Origin: Oscarella lobularis
Taxonomy: Eukaryota; Porifera; Homoscleromorpha; Homosclerophorida; Oscarellidae
Direction: 5' to 3'
DNA length: 64,000 bases
NCBI RefSeq assembly: GCF_947507565.1
Contig: NC_089176.1
Location: 2,852,001 to 2,916,000 of the forward strand
The notes beneath the pieces are model-generated. The model had not been told where the DNA came from, ran no database searches, and saw only the letters and a list, made by a program, of their open reading frames with translations. Both the position numbers and the translations under genes were made by a program. Each line of letters starts with the position of its first letter. The stretch's first letter is position 1. Positions 44,655 to 54,568 of the stretch are shown here, piece by piece.

Positions 44655-45005
44655 TCACTCGAGAAGACGTTGAATGGTCTTACTGGAGCGCTTTCGTCTA
44701 AGTGAACTCAGGAGATCAATGAACACATTGTAGAAATGAGTGACAGCGTCATGAGTTGATCCGCACGCGTCGCACAGACGTCCTATGAAGACGGACATTG
44801 GCAGGCAGCCAAGCTGGAAGACGTCCTCAATCTCTTGACTCTTTAGGCCGATTAGGGTTTCGTCATAAACGAGTCCGGCTATAGTCGAGTACAGGGTCAT
44901 TCCGTCTTTGTAGCCTTGCTCATGGACGTCTAGAATGGCCGTGGAAACTGGGCAGAAGACGCGGAGTAGGATGACTAGGACGACGGACGTGCGGAAAGAA
45001 GACAT
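44655..45005 (-). CDS. Small secreted peptide precursor (116 aa) with RRKR cleavage site
   Basis: The start MSSFRTSVVLVILLRVFCPV gives a signal peptide probably cleaved near VSTA. The mature segment has a GLKSQEIEDVF stretch and three cysteines in CLPMSVFIGRLCDAC, then FYNVFIDLLSSL followed by RRKR, a strong furin-type site, and a short tail (SSKTIQRLLE). This layout resembles propeptides of secreted hormones or defence peptides, but no family is recognised. Single exon as read; the ATG at 45005 is chosen because it begins the hydrophobic stretch. Confidence 0.5.
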   Translation of the reverse strand: MSSFRTSVVLVILLRVFCPVSTAILDVHEQGYKDGMTLYSTIAGLVYDETLIGLKSQEIEDVFQLGCLPMSVFIGRLCDACGSTHDAVTHFYNVFIDLLSSLRRKRSSKTIQRLLE

Positions 45006-45328
45006 GGTGACGACAATGGGTGTAGAGACGGACTGCACTAAAAAGCCTGGGGGTCAGGTTTATGTTGGCTGTTGCCTTGCCACAGTATGTGCTTGTCAAT
45101 TCTCGCCTGCTGTGACACCAGGTGGCGTCAACAATGAAGCGTTGATTTCTTTGTCCTTTCTTTGACGCAGAGACGGACGTCAGACAGATAAGGGACAAGG
45201 AAAAACAATGTCAAGTTGATGATTACGCGAGGGCACGGTCTTTTCATATGAATACTCACACGATATCAATTTTCATAAGGTCCAGCTTACAAAAATACGT
45301 AAAATAAAATGTCTGCGTAATCTATTTC
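45006..45328. other. Intergenic region, nothing specific seen
   Basis: It lies between the start of the small secreted precursor and the stop of the BTB-BACK gene, and probably holds the former's promoter and the latter's 3' untranslated region. Antisense frames here overlap the signal-peptide exon and show no family resemblance. Confidence 0.5.
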
Positions 45329-47106
45329 TCATACGTACAGTCGCGCTTCCGGCTCAAAGTTGGGATTCGTGGTGAATATCAATTGAGTCCAACCAACAGT
45401 GAAGTAGCCACCGTCCGGTTTGGCTCCAAACTTCCACGTGTGCGTTCCCGCAGTCAATTTCTGCGGTCGTCCGCGCAGCCACGTGGGCGAAGCAAATGCA
45501 TTTCCGTCGGACTCCGCCGACCATGTGACAGTATGATTGTCCCACGACCCGTAGGAACGACAGTTGAAATTGTGCGGCAAATCGATGCAGTAGACCCAGA
45601 CGTAGTAAACGCCAGCCGGCAAATCGTTCAACGTGTACTGACTTCCGGCGTTGTCTTCGCACTTCCCAACGTAAATGATCGGATTTCCCCGTCCCTTGGG
45701 CGGCGTGTAGGTGAACTGTCGCACGCCGGCGCCGTACGTGCCGCCGGAGTGATCCGTAGCGTTGACGACGATAAAAGGCTTGCGTCGTGGTTCGTACATG
45801 ATGTCCGTGTGCTCGACTTCAGCTGGAGCCGCATGATAGGCCATCACCTGAAAGGAAGATTGAGATGAAAATCATTTATATGAGAACTCTATGCAGCTCT
45901 CGTTTGATTCAAAAAGCCAAATTAAATTATGTCATCTATTTGGCTTTTTAAATCAAAAAATTCATTTTTACCTGAAAGAGAGTTTCCAGTGGAAAAACGT
46001 TGCTCGGCTTCACGACGCGCAACAAGTCACCGGGACCTATTTGGGCGAGACGCACGTGCGGCAAAACGCGCTTTAGTACGACGTCCAACGTGGGAACGAC
46101 AACCGTCGTCGTCGTTGCCATGGCGTTGACGTCACGAAACTGCGCGCGCATCGCTTCGCCCCAGCGAACGACCGCGTTGAAAATGTCGATCTCTTCCAAG
46201 ACGATCGTGTCTCGTTGAACGATGGCGATAACGTCGTCTTCATTTAAATCCAAGAAAGCGTCCGAATAGACGACGTCGCTCGCATTTTGATCGATGAACT
46301 TGAGACACTCGTCGGTGAGCCAGTCCTCGCGCATCATCGCCGATTCGCGCAGCGCCGTCGCGACGTTTTCGACGTTGATGTATTCGTGCGCCTTTTTGCC
46401 GCACTCGCGCTTGAGCGGCGCCAAGTCGTACTGGTCGGCGGCCGACATGAGAGGAAAGAGATCCTCCGTCGTCATGTCAACGCAACCCGTATAAAAGTAG
46501 CGTCGCATCAGATCGAAGACGCGCGGCGATATGTTCGGCAAGGCAACTCGACGCGTTCGCGATTCTTTCATCTTGCCGAAAAGCATGGCTTCGAACACCT
46601 TGGCAAATTGGCAATCAGCAATGAATGAATTATTTCTCGTGACGTAGCAACCGAGTGTGTCGCGAGAAACTCCCTCCCTCCCTCCCTCCCTCCTTCCCCT
46701 TGGGCAAAACGATGAGATTTATGTAGTTCTCTAACACTGTTACCGTGCACGCGATCGAGTTTGCTTTTGATTGTACGGACGCGCTAAGCGTGTTTACACA
46801 GCGACCTTATTAGGCTTCGTGCACGAGTCTATCCTGGAAACGGACCTTTTCACGTCGTACAGTACGAGAACCGTCGTTCGATCGTTTTCTCGCACACGCG
46901 TCTCTTCCCTATTCACTGACCTTCGACTGAGCGGCGAGAATGACGCGATGACACGGATACTCCTGTTTCGTTTCGCCGACGATAAACACGACGTCGGCCG
47001 TGTCTTCGTCGTGCATTAGGGAGGCGAGACGCTCGCGAAGGAGATCCTGATGACGCACTTGGATGCCTTGGGGTTCGTCGAGTGGCAGGGCGCTGACCGA
47101 CATCAT
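45329..47106 (-). CDS. BTB-BACK protein with unusual C-terminal domain (443 aa)
   Basis: Exons 47106-46921, 46598-45972 and 45847-45329 join in phase 0. Residues about 15-130 form a BTB/POZ domain (DTADVVFIVGETKQEYPCHR, FEAMLFGKMKESRTRRVALP), typical of Cul3 adaptor subunits. A BACK domain follows (LKRECGKKAHEYINVENVAT, VLPHVRLAQIGPGDLLRVVK). The C-terminal 170 residues are not Kelch, PHR or discoidin-like. They contain KPFIVVNATDHSGGTYGAGV, IIYVGKCEDNAGSQYTLNDL and PAGVYYVWVYCIDLPHNF and look like a beta-rich substrate-binding fold. Likely a ubiquitin ligase adaptor with an unfamiliar substrate domain. Start ATG at 47106, directly followed by a second Met. Divergent with the sulfatase. Confidence 0.82.
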
Positions 47107-47343
47107 CGACGAGGAGAGAACTGGCGTAGAACCAACTCTTACACACTCTCTTACACGCAAATGACTTGGGGTTTATTGGTATCAACCACGCCCAAGGTTA
47201 ATTGGGTAATTAATTGAATTTTCTGCTTGCAGAATTAGGAGGCTCTAACTCTTCTTGTAGACAGTTGATCCCCTGTCTACACCTGAGGGTTGAATTCTGT
47301 GTTGAATTCAAGAGGCATTCCTTTTTAGCGCGCGTTGTCGAAT

Positions 47344-49854
47344 ATGAGAGGAGTCGCGTCGTTTTGCTTTGCTCTCGCCGTCCTTTGCGGGAGATCGGCG
47401 GCGAAGCCCAACATTGTTATAATATTTGCAGATGACCGTAAGAAATCGTCGGCGACACTGCAACCGCCCCGCGTTACCGTAGAGAAAACAACGTTGTTCC
47501 GCTTGCAGTGGGATGGGGCGATCTCTCTTGCTACGGTCACCCGACCATAGCCACACCCAATCTCGATCAGATGGCTCGCGAAGGAATACGTTTTACGCAG
47601 TAAGAAACCCTTTTAGGCGGGATGAAACATCCGGGTAGGGAAGTGGTTCAAATTTCTCTCGTGCCTTTACTAATGTACTTTTTGTACTAATTGGGGTCCA
47701 AAGGTCGTTTTCTTATCTCAACATTTGTAGTGAAATTACATAGAGTCACCCGCCCAATGGAACAGGCACTGCAACAACCCCGTGAGGCTTCCTTTTCCTA
47801 GAGTATCCTATAGAGCCACTTAAGGCTAACCGCATTTATTGTAATTCTGCAACTAAATGGTCTAAGCTTGGTCAGCGTTTGTATAAGCCTCTTCTCGTGT
47901 CTTAGATTTTATACGGCGAATGCGATCTGCACGCCGTCGCGTGCCGCTCTCCTGACCGGTCGACTTCCCGTTCGCTCGGGAATGTACGGAACGTGGAATA
48001 ATTCGGCGACAAACGTCATGACGCAAGTTCTTCACGCCGACGGCACGGGCAACCTGCCCAAGAACGAGACGACGCTTCCCGCCCAGCTCAAGGCTGGCGG
48101 TCACTATCATTCGAAAATCATTGGTAAATGGCACTTGGGAATACAGCCGGATTCGTGGCCTCTCGCGTACGGATTTGACGAGTTCTTTGGCACTCCCATG
48201 ATGCATGGACCCAATGAAGGAAATCAGGTAGAAGAAGGGACACCAACTCGCTCAAGGGTCTTTTGTACTATACGGTTCTTTTGGTAGAGCGTATTTCCGG
48301 ACATGCAGCTTATTAACAATACCAAGGTGAGGCTTTTCCACCTCTGTTAGTAAAGAAAAATTGTCTTGGCTAAAGCTAAGACTTCATATAGTAAAATTAT
48401 TGTAGTGTCATTCTGTTTATTGGGCAAGACTTTGACGTACAATTGTCTTTGTGCAGGTTGTTGGGCGTCTTTACAAAGATATTGACATCCACATGCTCAA
48501 TATACAGTATATTGAAGTAAGCCTATTGCAATTTCTTATTTCTCTTGCTAATAAAGGACTTTCTAGGCAGCTGTGAGTTACATCAAAACCAGAGCTGCGG
48601 ACGATTCTACGTAAAATGAAGGCAATGGATCTTGGACGTACGCTTGTACTTACTTTCCTAGTCCGTTCTTTCTCTACTTTGCGCCGGACAACACGCACAT
48701 TCCTCTCTTTGCGTCGCCTCGATTTCAAAACACGAGCGCCCGAGGTCTCTACGGCGATTGCGTTCAGGAACTCGACTACGGCGTCGGTCAAGTCCTGACA
48801 ACGATCAAACAATTGGGAATCGGTGAGACGACACAACGTTCTCGCATCTGCAACACACGCAAACCTCGTTCTAGAGAACAACACGTTCGTCTTCTTCACA
48901 TCAGACAACGGACCAGACAGGCAATTAAGGCCTAATACAACTTGTACTTTAGTGATAGTACTGTTATCTCTAGACGTCCTGACGTTTGCAAGTCATTGCC
49001 TGGCGAATATTGCGATCCGACGACCGGCGGATCGGCGGGTCTACTTCGCGGCGGAAAATCGACGACGTGGGAGGGTGGAATACGCGAGCCGGGCATAGGG
49101 TGGTGGCCGGGCGTCATTAAACCCGGTCAAGTGACAATGGAGATTGGATCCGTCATGGATCTCTTTGGTATTGATGAAGGAATGATATGACGTGATCAAA
49201 CGTCTCGTGCATTTCTTTTAAGGTACTGCAATGGGCATTGCTGGAATTCCGCTTCCGTCAGATCGCGTTATGGATACCGTATCTCTTCTTCCAACTTTGG
49301 AAGGAAAAGTGAGTCATTTTTTTGATGATTGCTTCTCCACCTGAGAAATATCTGTGAATCGCAGGGTCCCTCACGAGATCACCTCTTTCATTGGCGAGGC
49401 AATAAACTTATGGCCGTCAGACTCGGCCCCTACAAGGTTTGTACAAAGTGCAAGAACTTAGGTCACTCTATCCTAGTTTTTTTCCTTTATTAGGCTCATT
49501 TTTACACAGAAGGCGAACTGGAGTGGAATAGTCCGCCGCTTCAAGAACACAATCCTCCTATTCTCTATCACATTGAACATGACCCATCAGAGAACTATCC
49601 CATTGACAAACAGAGTCCCGACTATGCACCGACGATGGAAGCTATTAAAAATGTGGTGTTGGCTATGACGCTGTTTACAGTCAATTTCTAATTTTGTATT
49701 GTTTTAGCTCGTTGCGTCACATTTGGGAAATCTGACGTACGGAACTCCGCAGATGAATATTTGCGACAAGCACGAGTGCTTGTGGCGCCCAGATCTGCCC
49801 GTGCCGCCGTCCAAGCCATACAACTGCTGCCAGGATCCCTGTTCCACTTGGTAG
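47344..49854 (+). CDS. GALNS: Lysosomal/secreted sulfatase, N-acetylgalactosamine-6-sulfatase type
   Basis: It hydrolyses sulfate esters on glycans. Signal peptide [20 protein letters not shown], then [11 protein letters not shown] with metal-binding Asp. Exon 2 continues with a [20 protein letters not shown]-type segment. The active site is [19 protein letters not shown], in which the Cys of CTPSR is converted to formylglycine. [84 protein letters not shown] and GSVMDLFG follow in family order. The closest recalled match is GALNS (human TSQRGRYGDAVREIDDSIG, GSIMDLF). About ten exons. The C-terminus is Cys-rich (CCQDPCSTW). Substrate assignment is by resemblance only. Confidence 0.88.
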
Positions 49855-49914
49855 TTAGGTAACTGTTCTTTTTGTATTCGAAATGGTACTGCTGGTTGGT
49901 TTTCTGTAGTCAAG

Positions 49915-50586
49915 TTTACTTCACCCTCTCTCCTGTTTCATTGGCTCCCTTTGTCGTGTTTTATTTAGATAAGAATATTCACAGAGAAAATTAAAAGGTA
50001 ATCAAGGTGTGTCATTAAAAAATGCCAGTCTCCTTCTGACCCAGGTTGCCTCATCTGCCAAGCGATTTCGGTCAAAGAACAAGAGCAACTGCGAAGAAAC
50101 AACTGAAAAAACGATGACGACTTCTACGCGTGCACTATCATACTTCTTCGTATCGCTGAACAGCATCAAAACCACAAAGACGAGCCAATTTGCGAAGGTC
50201 TACAGGACAGAGATGCATTCTGTGTACAGACAAAAGCGTGTGGCACCTGAAAAATCAATCAATGGCAAGAGAACTCACGAAAGTCTTCATCCAAGTGTCC
50301 AGACCCATTCATGCAACAGTCGTAGAAAATGCAGTGACCAACGCCAAGGAGATGCGCCGCTTCGTGCTTTATATCCACCTGCAATATTAGGCGTTCTTTC
50401 CTTCATAGGCATTCGCTTCTCCTGCCAAAGGTCGTATCAGATGTCGGATCGGATCGATGAAAGCTAAACACCTCAAAGAATGTCTCTGCAATGAGTTGAG
50501 TCATGTTGTTCACTCGACTAAGCCCGCCTGCCATTCAAGCGACGAATAAATTCGGTTCGTCATCATACAAAACAAGCAAACATGGT
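49915..50586 (-). pseudogene. Partial duplicate of the archaemetzincin gene (3' half)
   Basis: This segment matches 52843-53613 at high identity and so contains copies of the end of exon 2 and exons 3 to 5 plus 3' flank of the archaemetzincin gene, in the same orientation. The metal-binding helix (HEAAHLLG) and CIFYDCCMNGSGHLDEDF are still readable. The first exon and most of exon 2 are missing. The exon 2 donor (GTAAGT in the full gene) is absent, and most of the intron before the zinc-helix exon is deleted, so it cannot be spliced as in the parent. The homology ends abruptly near 50586. A segmental duplication is the likely origin. Confidence 0.8.
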
Positions 50587-50949
50587 GCATGAACGCGTCA
50601 AGTTTACGAGCATCGCCAGGACGTTCGATTGCGGCCATTCGGCGGTTATTTTATCGGCGAACGAATGCACTGAAGCTGGGAAACTCGTAGCCATTCGCGC
50701 TCTTCGGCTCAATTAACGAGACGATCGACGAGCCGGTCGACGAAGGACGCCGTGCTATCGATCGTTGTTGCGGCGATTTTACGGGGCCAAAGTTTGAAAC
50801 GCGTTCGAATTTGCTGGTTAGGATAGGAGTTCGCTTCTCGTTGCTTGGAAGAACGACGCCGAGGAGCCGTCATGACGCACGCGAGTTGGTTGTTTTTACG
50901 ATTAACATTTATTTATTGCGATACAAAAAAAAGAAACACATACACTCGT

Positions 50950-51192
50950 TCAAAAACCTATCTCAGACTCGTCTTCGGAGCCCCCTCGCGCCACGCTTCC
51001 ACCTAAAAAGAAGAGAAAGTCAGTCACTGCCAAATAATCATTGTACGTACCTTTTGGTTGCGTCCGTATTAGCGTTATCCAGGCTACACCGCGTGGAGGT
51101 TCGGACGCTTCGTAGCCCAGGGAAGTCTTCGCAAAGCGATGACTCCCTTCCAAAAAGTTTCGGGCGAGTTGCTGCTTCATCAGCCCCCTCAA
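50950..51192 (-). CDS. Unrecognised small gene, C-terminal exons
   Basis: A last exon (51002-50950) and a preceding exon (from about 51192 to 51051) are joined by a 48-bp canonical intron (AAAAG/GTACGT donor, CTTTTTAG acceptor, phase 1). The product contains RNFLEGSHRFAKTSLGYEAS, EPPRGVAWITLIRTQPKGGS and an acidic end DESEIGF. An AATAAA signal lies about 35 bp downstream on the minus strand. The N-terminal exon was not identified; frames in 51200-51830 are open but uncertain. No family recognised. Confidence 0.45.
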   Translation of the reverse strand: MRGLMKQQLARNFLEGSHRFAKTSLGYEASEPPRGVAWITLIRTQPKGTYNDYLAVTDFLFFLGGSVARGGSEDESEIGF

Positions 51193-51199
51193 TCAGTAT

Positions 51200-52074
51200 C
51201 CGCCTGGATGAGTAGTCGGTCCCTAATACCGAGTCCCCCGGCGCGACGATACCTGACCACATTGGTAAGCACAAGGCTAAGAACCAGGGCTTCTGAGTTG
51301 GAGAACGGCCGACCACTGTTTGTAGAGGCCGACAAGAAAGACAGTGCAATGCCGAATTGACTTCACCTGAGCCGGATCATCCTCCGTCTAATCGTGCCGT
51401 CGGGTGAGAAAAGTGCCGGCAACCAGACCGTTTTTGAACACCCCCTCCAAGCCGTAACCGCTCGAGCCTAGCGCAGTTCGTGCTTGTTGGCAACAATAAG
51501 ACATCGGCGATCGTTCTGCTCAGTGCGCGTACCGAGGCCGAAGCCCCCCTTCGCCCTGCCTACAGGCTCCGGCACGGTAAAAACCGTGGGCCACGCTGAT
51601 CCGCCAATCCAGACTTGCCTTTTGCCTTCCCCCGAGCCGGTCCGTTCAAGGACGAGACGCAGCGAACCGCGAAACATCCACCCTCAGCCGCAACTGAAGG
51701 AAAATCGGTGTGCACTTCGCTTATGAACAGCGTAACCCCGCCCAGCGTGCTCATTGGTTCGTTACAATCACGTGGGACTCGCCTAGCGCTCTGGTTGGTC
51801 GGTAACATAGAGGCGCGAAACAAAAACCGGTTTGAATACCGGTTTTGGTTTTTGATTGCATAACGATTCCGTTAGGTGGTGCAAGATTTCGCACTTTCAT
51901 CGAAAGAAAATGGCGGAGAAAACGTGGTTCGACTAAACAACGACGCTTTTATGTAAGTCTTTTCCTTATTTCTTTCCTTATTTCGCTGCTCATTTTCGCG
52001 CGGTCGCCCCTTAGCGCGCTTTCGCTTCGTTCAAGATCGCCGCAACTCTTCGTTGAGCCTTTTCCTCTTCGCTG
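51200..52074. other. GC-rich stretch with uncertain coding content
   Basis: Several frames are open on both strands here (for example minus 51468-51677 and plus 51484-51726) without recognisable domains or convincing splice partners. CCAAT-like boxes (ATTGGTT, GGTTGGT) near 51750-51800 suggest a promoter area for the divergent small genes on either side. Confidence 0.35.
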
Positions 52075-52721
52075 ATGTATTCACCGAGCTCTGTGTCCTC
52101 GGATAAGCCGCCTTTAGGTCAGAAAACGCAATCGCGCTCGTCAATTTCACTTATCGAGCCCATTCCTTAGATGAATTGCGTCAAACGGACGTTCAACGCT
52201 TACCGCGGTCTTCCTATTTGATCAATCCGCTCGGGAAAACGCCAATCGAATCGCCAGCGAAGCCAATAGAAAAGTTTTCGAGCGAAAACGCTTTTGATGA
52301 CGTCATCGATAACGAAAAGAGTCTCGAGGACGAAATGTCCTTCTCGGAAAGAAAGGCCCATCAAGCGAAGAGATCAACAATCAAGGTATTTTAATAATGG
52401 ATATTTATTAATTGAATTAAATATGGTGTTTTTACCGTAGAAAGTGAAGAAATAGATAGAGAAATCGAGGAGAAAGCAAGGATTTGAAAATGATATTGTT
52501 TCGATTGAAATTTTCAGCAGCGAGAAAGAGGAAGAAAACAACTGGGGAGGAGATGGAAGACAGTTGCATGGAAAAAAATGCACCTAAGCACGAGTCCTGA
52601 AGAAAAAGAAGAAGCAGGGCCTCTCTATGACGTCAAAAGTCATATGGAAGGAAAAGACTCGTGGGAAGTTCCAATGGATGAAGGAGAAAACGTAGGCGAA
52701 GTACCAAAGGAAGATTCCTGA
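52075..52721 (+). CDS. Unrecognised small basic/acidic protein (about 153 aa, three exons)
   Basis: Exons 52075-52117, 52171-52385 and 52518-52721 join in phases 1 and 0 with GT-AG introns of 53 and 132 bp, giving one continuous frame. The protein begins MYSPSSVSSDKPPL. It has a short motif region INPLGKTPIESPAKPIEKF, an acidic stretch, then a strongly basic block SERKAHQAKRSTIKQRERGR and an acidic C-terminus (VPMDEGENVGEVPKEDS). The SP/TP-containing and basic segments suggest a nuclear phosphoprotein; that is inference. It lies between the archaemetzincin gene and its broken copy. Start chosen as the ATG that gives phase agreement. Confidence 0.5.
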
Positions 52722-53075
52722 TCAAAACAACGTCTCTTGTCTCGCTATGCTTGGCGACTCATGTTCCCTTTCGCCGCCACACGAATCGTTCACGTCCGCA
52801 ACTCCAATCGAAGAAGAAGAAAGAGACACGTTATTTAGTCCTCACCCTCTTTCTCTCTCCTGTTGCATTGGCTCCCTTTGTCGTGTTTTTATTTAGATAA
52901 GAATATTCACAGAGAAAATTATATATGAAAAGGTAGTCAAGGCGTGTCATTCAAAAATGCTAGTCTCCTTCTGACCCAGGTTGCCTCATCTGCCAAGCGA
53001 TTTCGGTCAAAGAACAAGAGCAACTGCGAAGAAACAACTGAAAAAAAAAAGATGACGACTTCTACGCGTGCACTA

Positions 53076-54351
53076 TCATACTTCCTCGTATCGCTGAACA
53101 ACATCAAAACCACAAAGATGAGCCAATTTGCGAAGGTCTACAGGACAGAGGTGCATCGATTGTTCTGTGTACAGACAAAAGCGCGTGGCACTTGAAAAAG
53201 TCAATCAATGGCAAGAGAACTCACGAAAGTCTTCATCCAAGTGTCCAGACCCATTCATGCAACAGTCGTAGAAAATGCAGTGATCAACGCCAAGGAGATG
53301 CGCCGCTTCGTGCACCAGAAGCTTGCAGCTTCTCTATTAATCAATAAATTACCAGGCAGTATTATACTAAGAGCATCCCACCTGCAATATTAGGCGCTTT
53401 CTTTCCTTCATAGGCATTCGCTTCTCCTGCCAAAGGTCGTACCAGAACTCGCTCGAGAATGCGAGTGTCGGATCGTATCGATGAAAGCTAAACACCTAAA
53501 AGAACGTCTCTGCAATGAGTTGAGTCATGTTGTTCACTTACAGCGACTCGACTGAGCCCGCCTGCCATTCCAGCGACAAATAAATCCGGTTCGTCATCAT
53601 ACAAATCAAACATGGTCAAAGCGATTAAGCAGAGGGCGTCCTTCGGGAGAATTCCTTTCAATTTTTTGAGCACTCCATCAACGTTGAGTTGCACGTGACC
53701 CGAATTCTTGTCAATGCGGCATTGAACGTCCTGTAGCCTAGCAGATTGACGTCGCTTTTTTGCTAATGGCGGTTGCTCGTCATCATCAACCCATCTATAC
53801 GCATTGGCGCCGCTCTGCTTCAATTCAACTGCAGGAAGTGAGCGCACTGGGATCTAGTATTAATTAAATAAATAAATAAATAATGATTTATGAATACTGT
53901 TTATGACTCCTACTAATCAAACAATTATGTACAGTACCTGAAAAAATTTCTCCGCGTAATCAATTAAAAGATCGAATCGGGGACTCGGTTCGACGGAAAA
54001 GTCGCCCAGAGGAAGGAGATAAATTTTCCCTTCGGGAAACGTTTCCCGTATGGTTTTTCCCGCTGAATTGAACTTCTGCTTGAGTCCGCGTCTCTTTCGC
54101 GAGGAGAGCCACGGATTTTCATCAAGAAAATCGTCGTATGTTTGCCCTTCTTCGTTGTACTGAGCGAGCCAGTCGTCGATCGACTTCGGGTCGGGTATGG
54201 GACGAAAGAAATTCTCGCCTACATCGTATTCTTTTGGTGGAGTTTCCTTTTCATATCCTAGTGCTCTAGCGCATTTCAGTGGCGTCGGACGACGAAAGCC
54301 TCTGACAAAAGGAATACTGGCTTCCTCCTTTTTACGCGCTTTCTTCTTCAT
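53076..54351 (-). CDS. AMZ2: Archaemetzincin metalloprotease (341 aa)
   Basis: Exons 54351-53938, 53853-53542, 53495-53382, 53321-53225 and 53164-53076 join in frame. The N-terminus matches the AMZ family: GKIYLLPLGDFSVEPSP, then ALCLIALTMFDLYDDEPDLF (human AFCVVGITMIDLYPRDSWNF) and VAVFSFHRYDP. The zinc-binding core is HEAAHLLGVDHCIFYDCCMN, fitting HExxHxxGxxxCxxxxCxM, with GSGHLDEDF and HLCPVDLRKLAHLCGF downstream. In the usual archaemetzincin pattern the last metal-binding pair is CPxC; here it reads CPVD, so one Cys is missing. The protein is slightly shorter than human AMZ2. Substrates are unknown. AMZ1 versus AMZ2 is not fully resolved; similarity favours AMZ2. Confidence 0.88.
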
Positions 54352-54568
54352 CCGGGGTTGAGAAGTTAGCTTAGCGCGCTGTGAAAAAGACTGTAACTCG
54401 CTTAGAACAGAGTTTTGGATAACTTAGACTGACTATTCTAGCTTTACAAACACTTGAAAACCCTAATTGACTATTGAAAGTTGCAAGAAGTCTCGCATAA
54501 GGAACTAGCACAAGACCCGGATTATCAACTCTCTACGCGCTTGCGCGTTTTGAAGAGTACGTCCAAAA

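Noticed and set aside
50009-50467. Plus-strand frame, similar to another at 52944-53195, that looks like a duplicated small protein
   Set aside because: Both are antisense shadows of archaemetzincin exons and its broken copy; the minus strand carries the HEAAH metalloprotease sequence.
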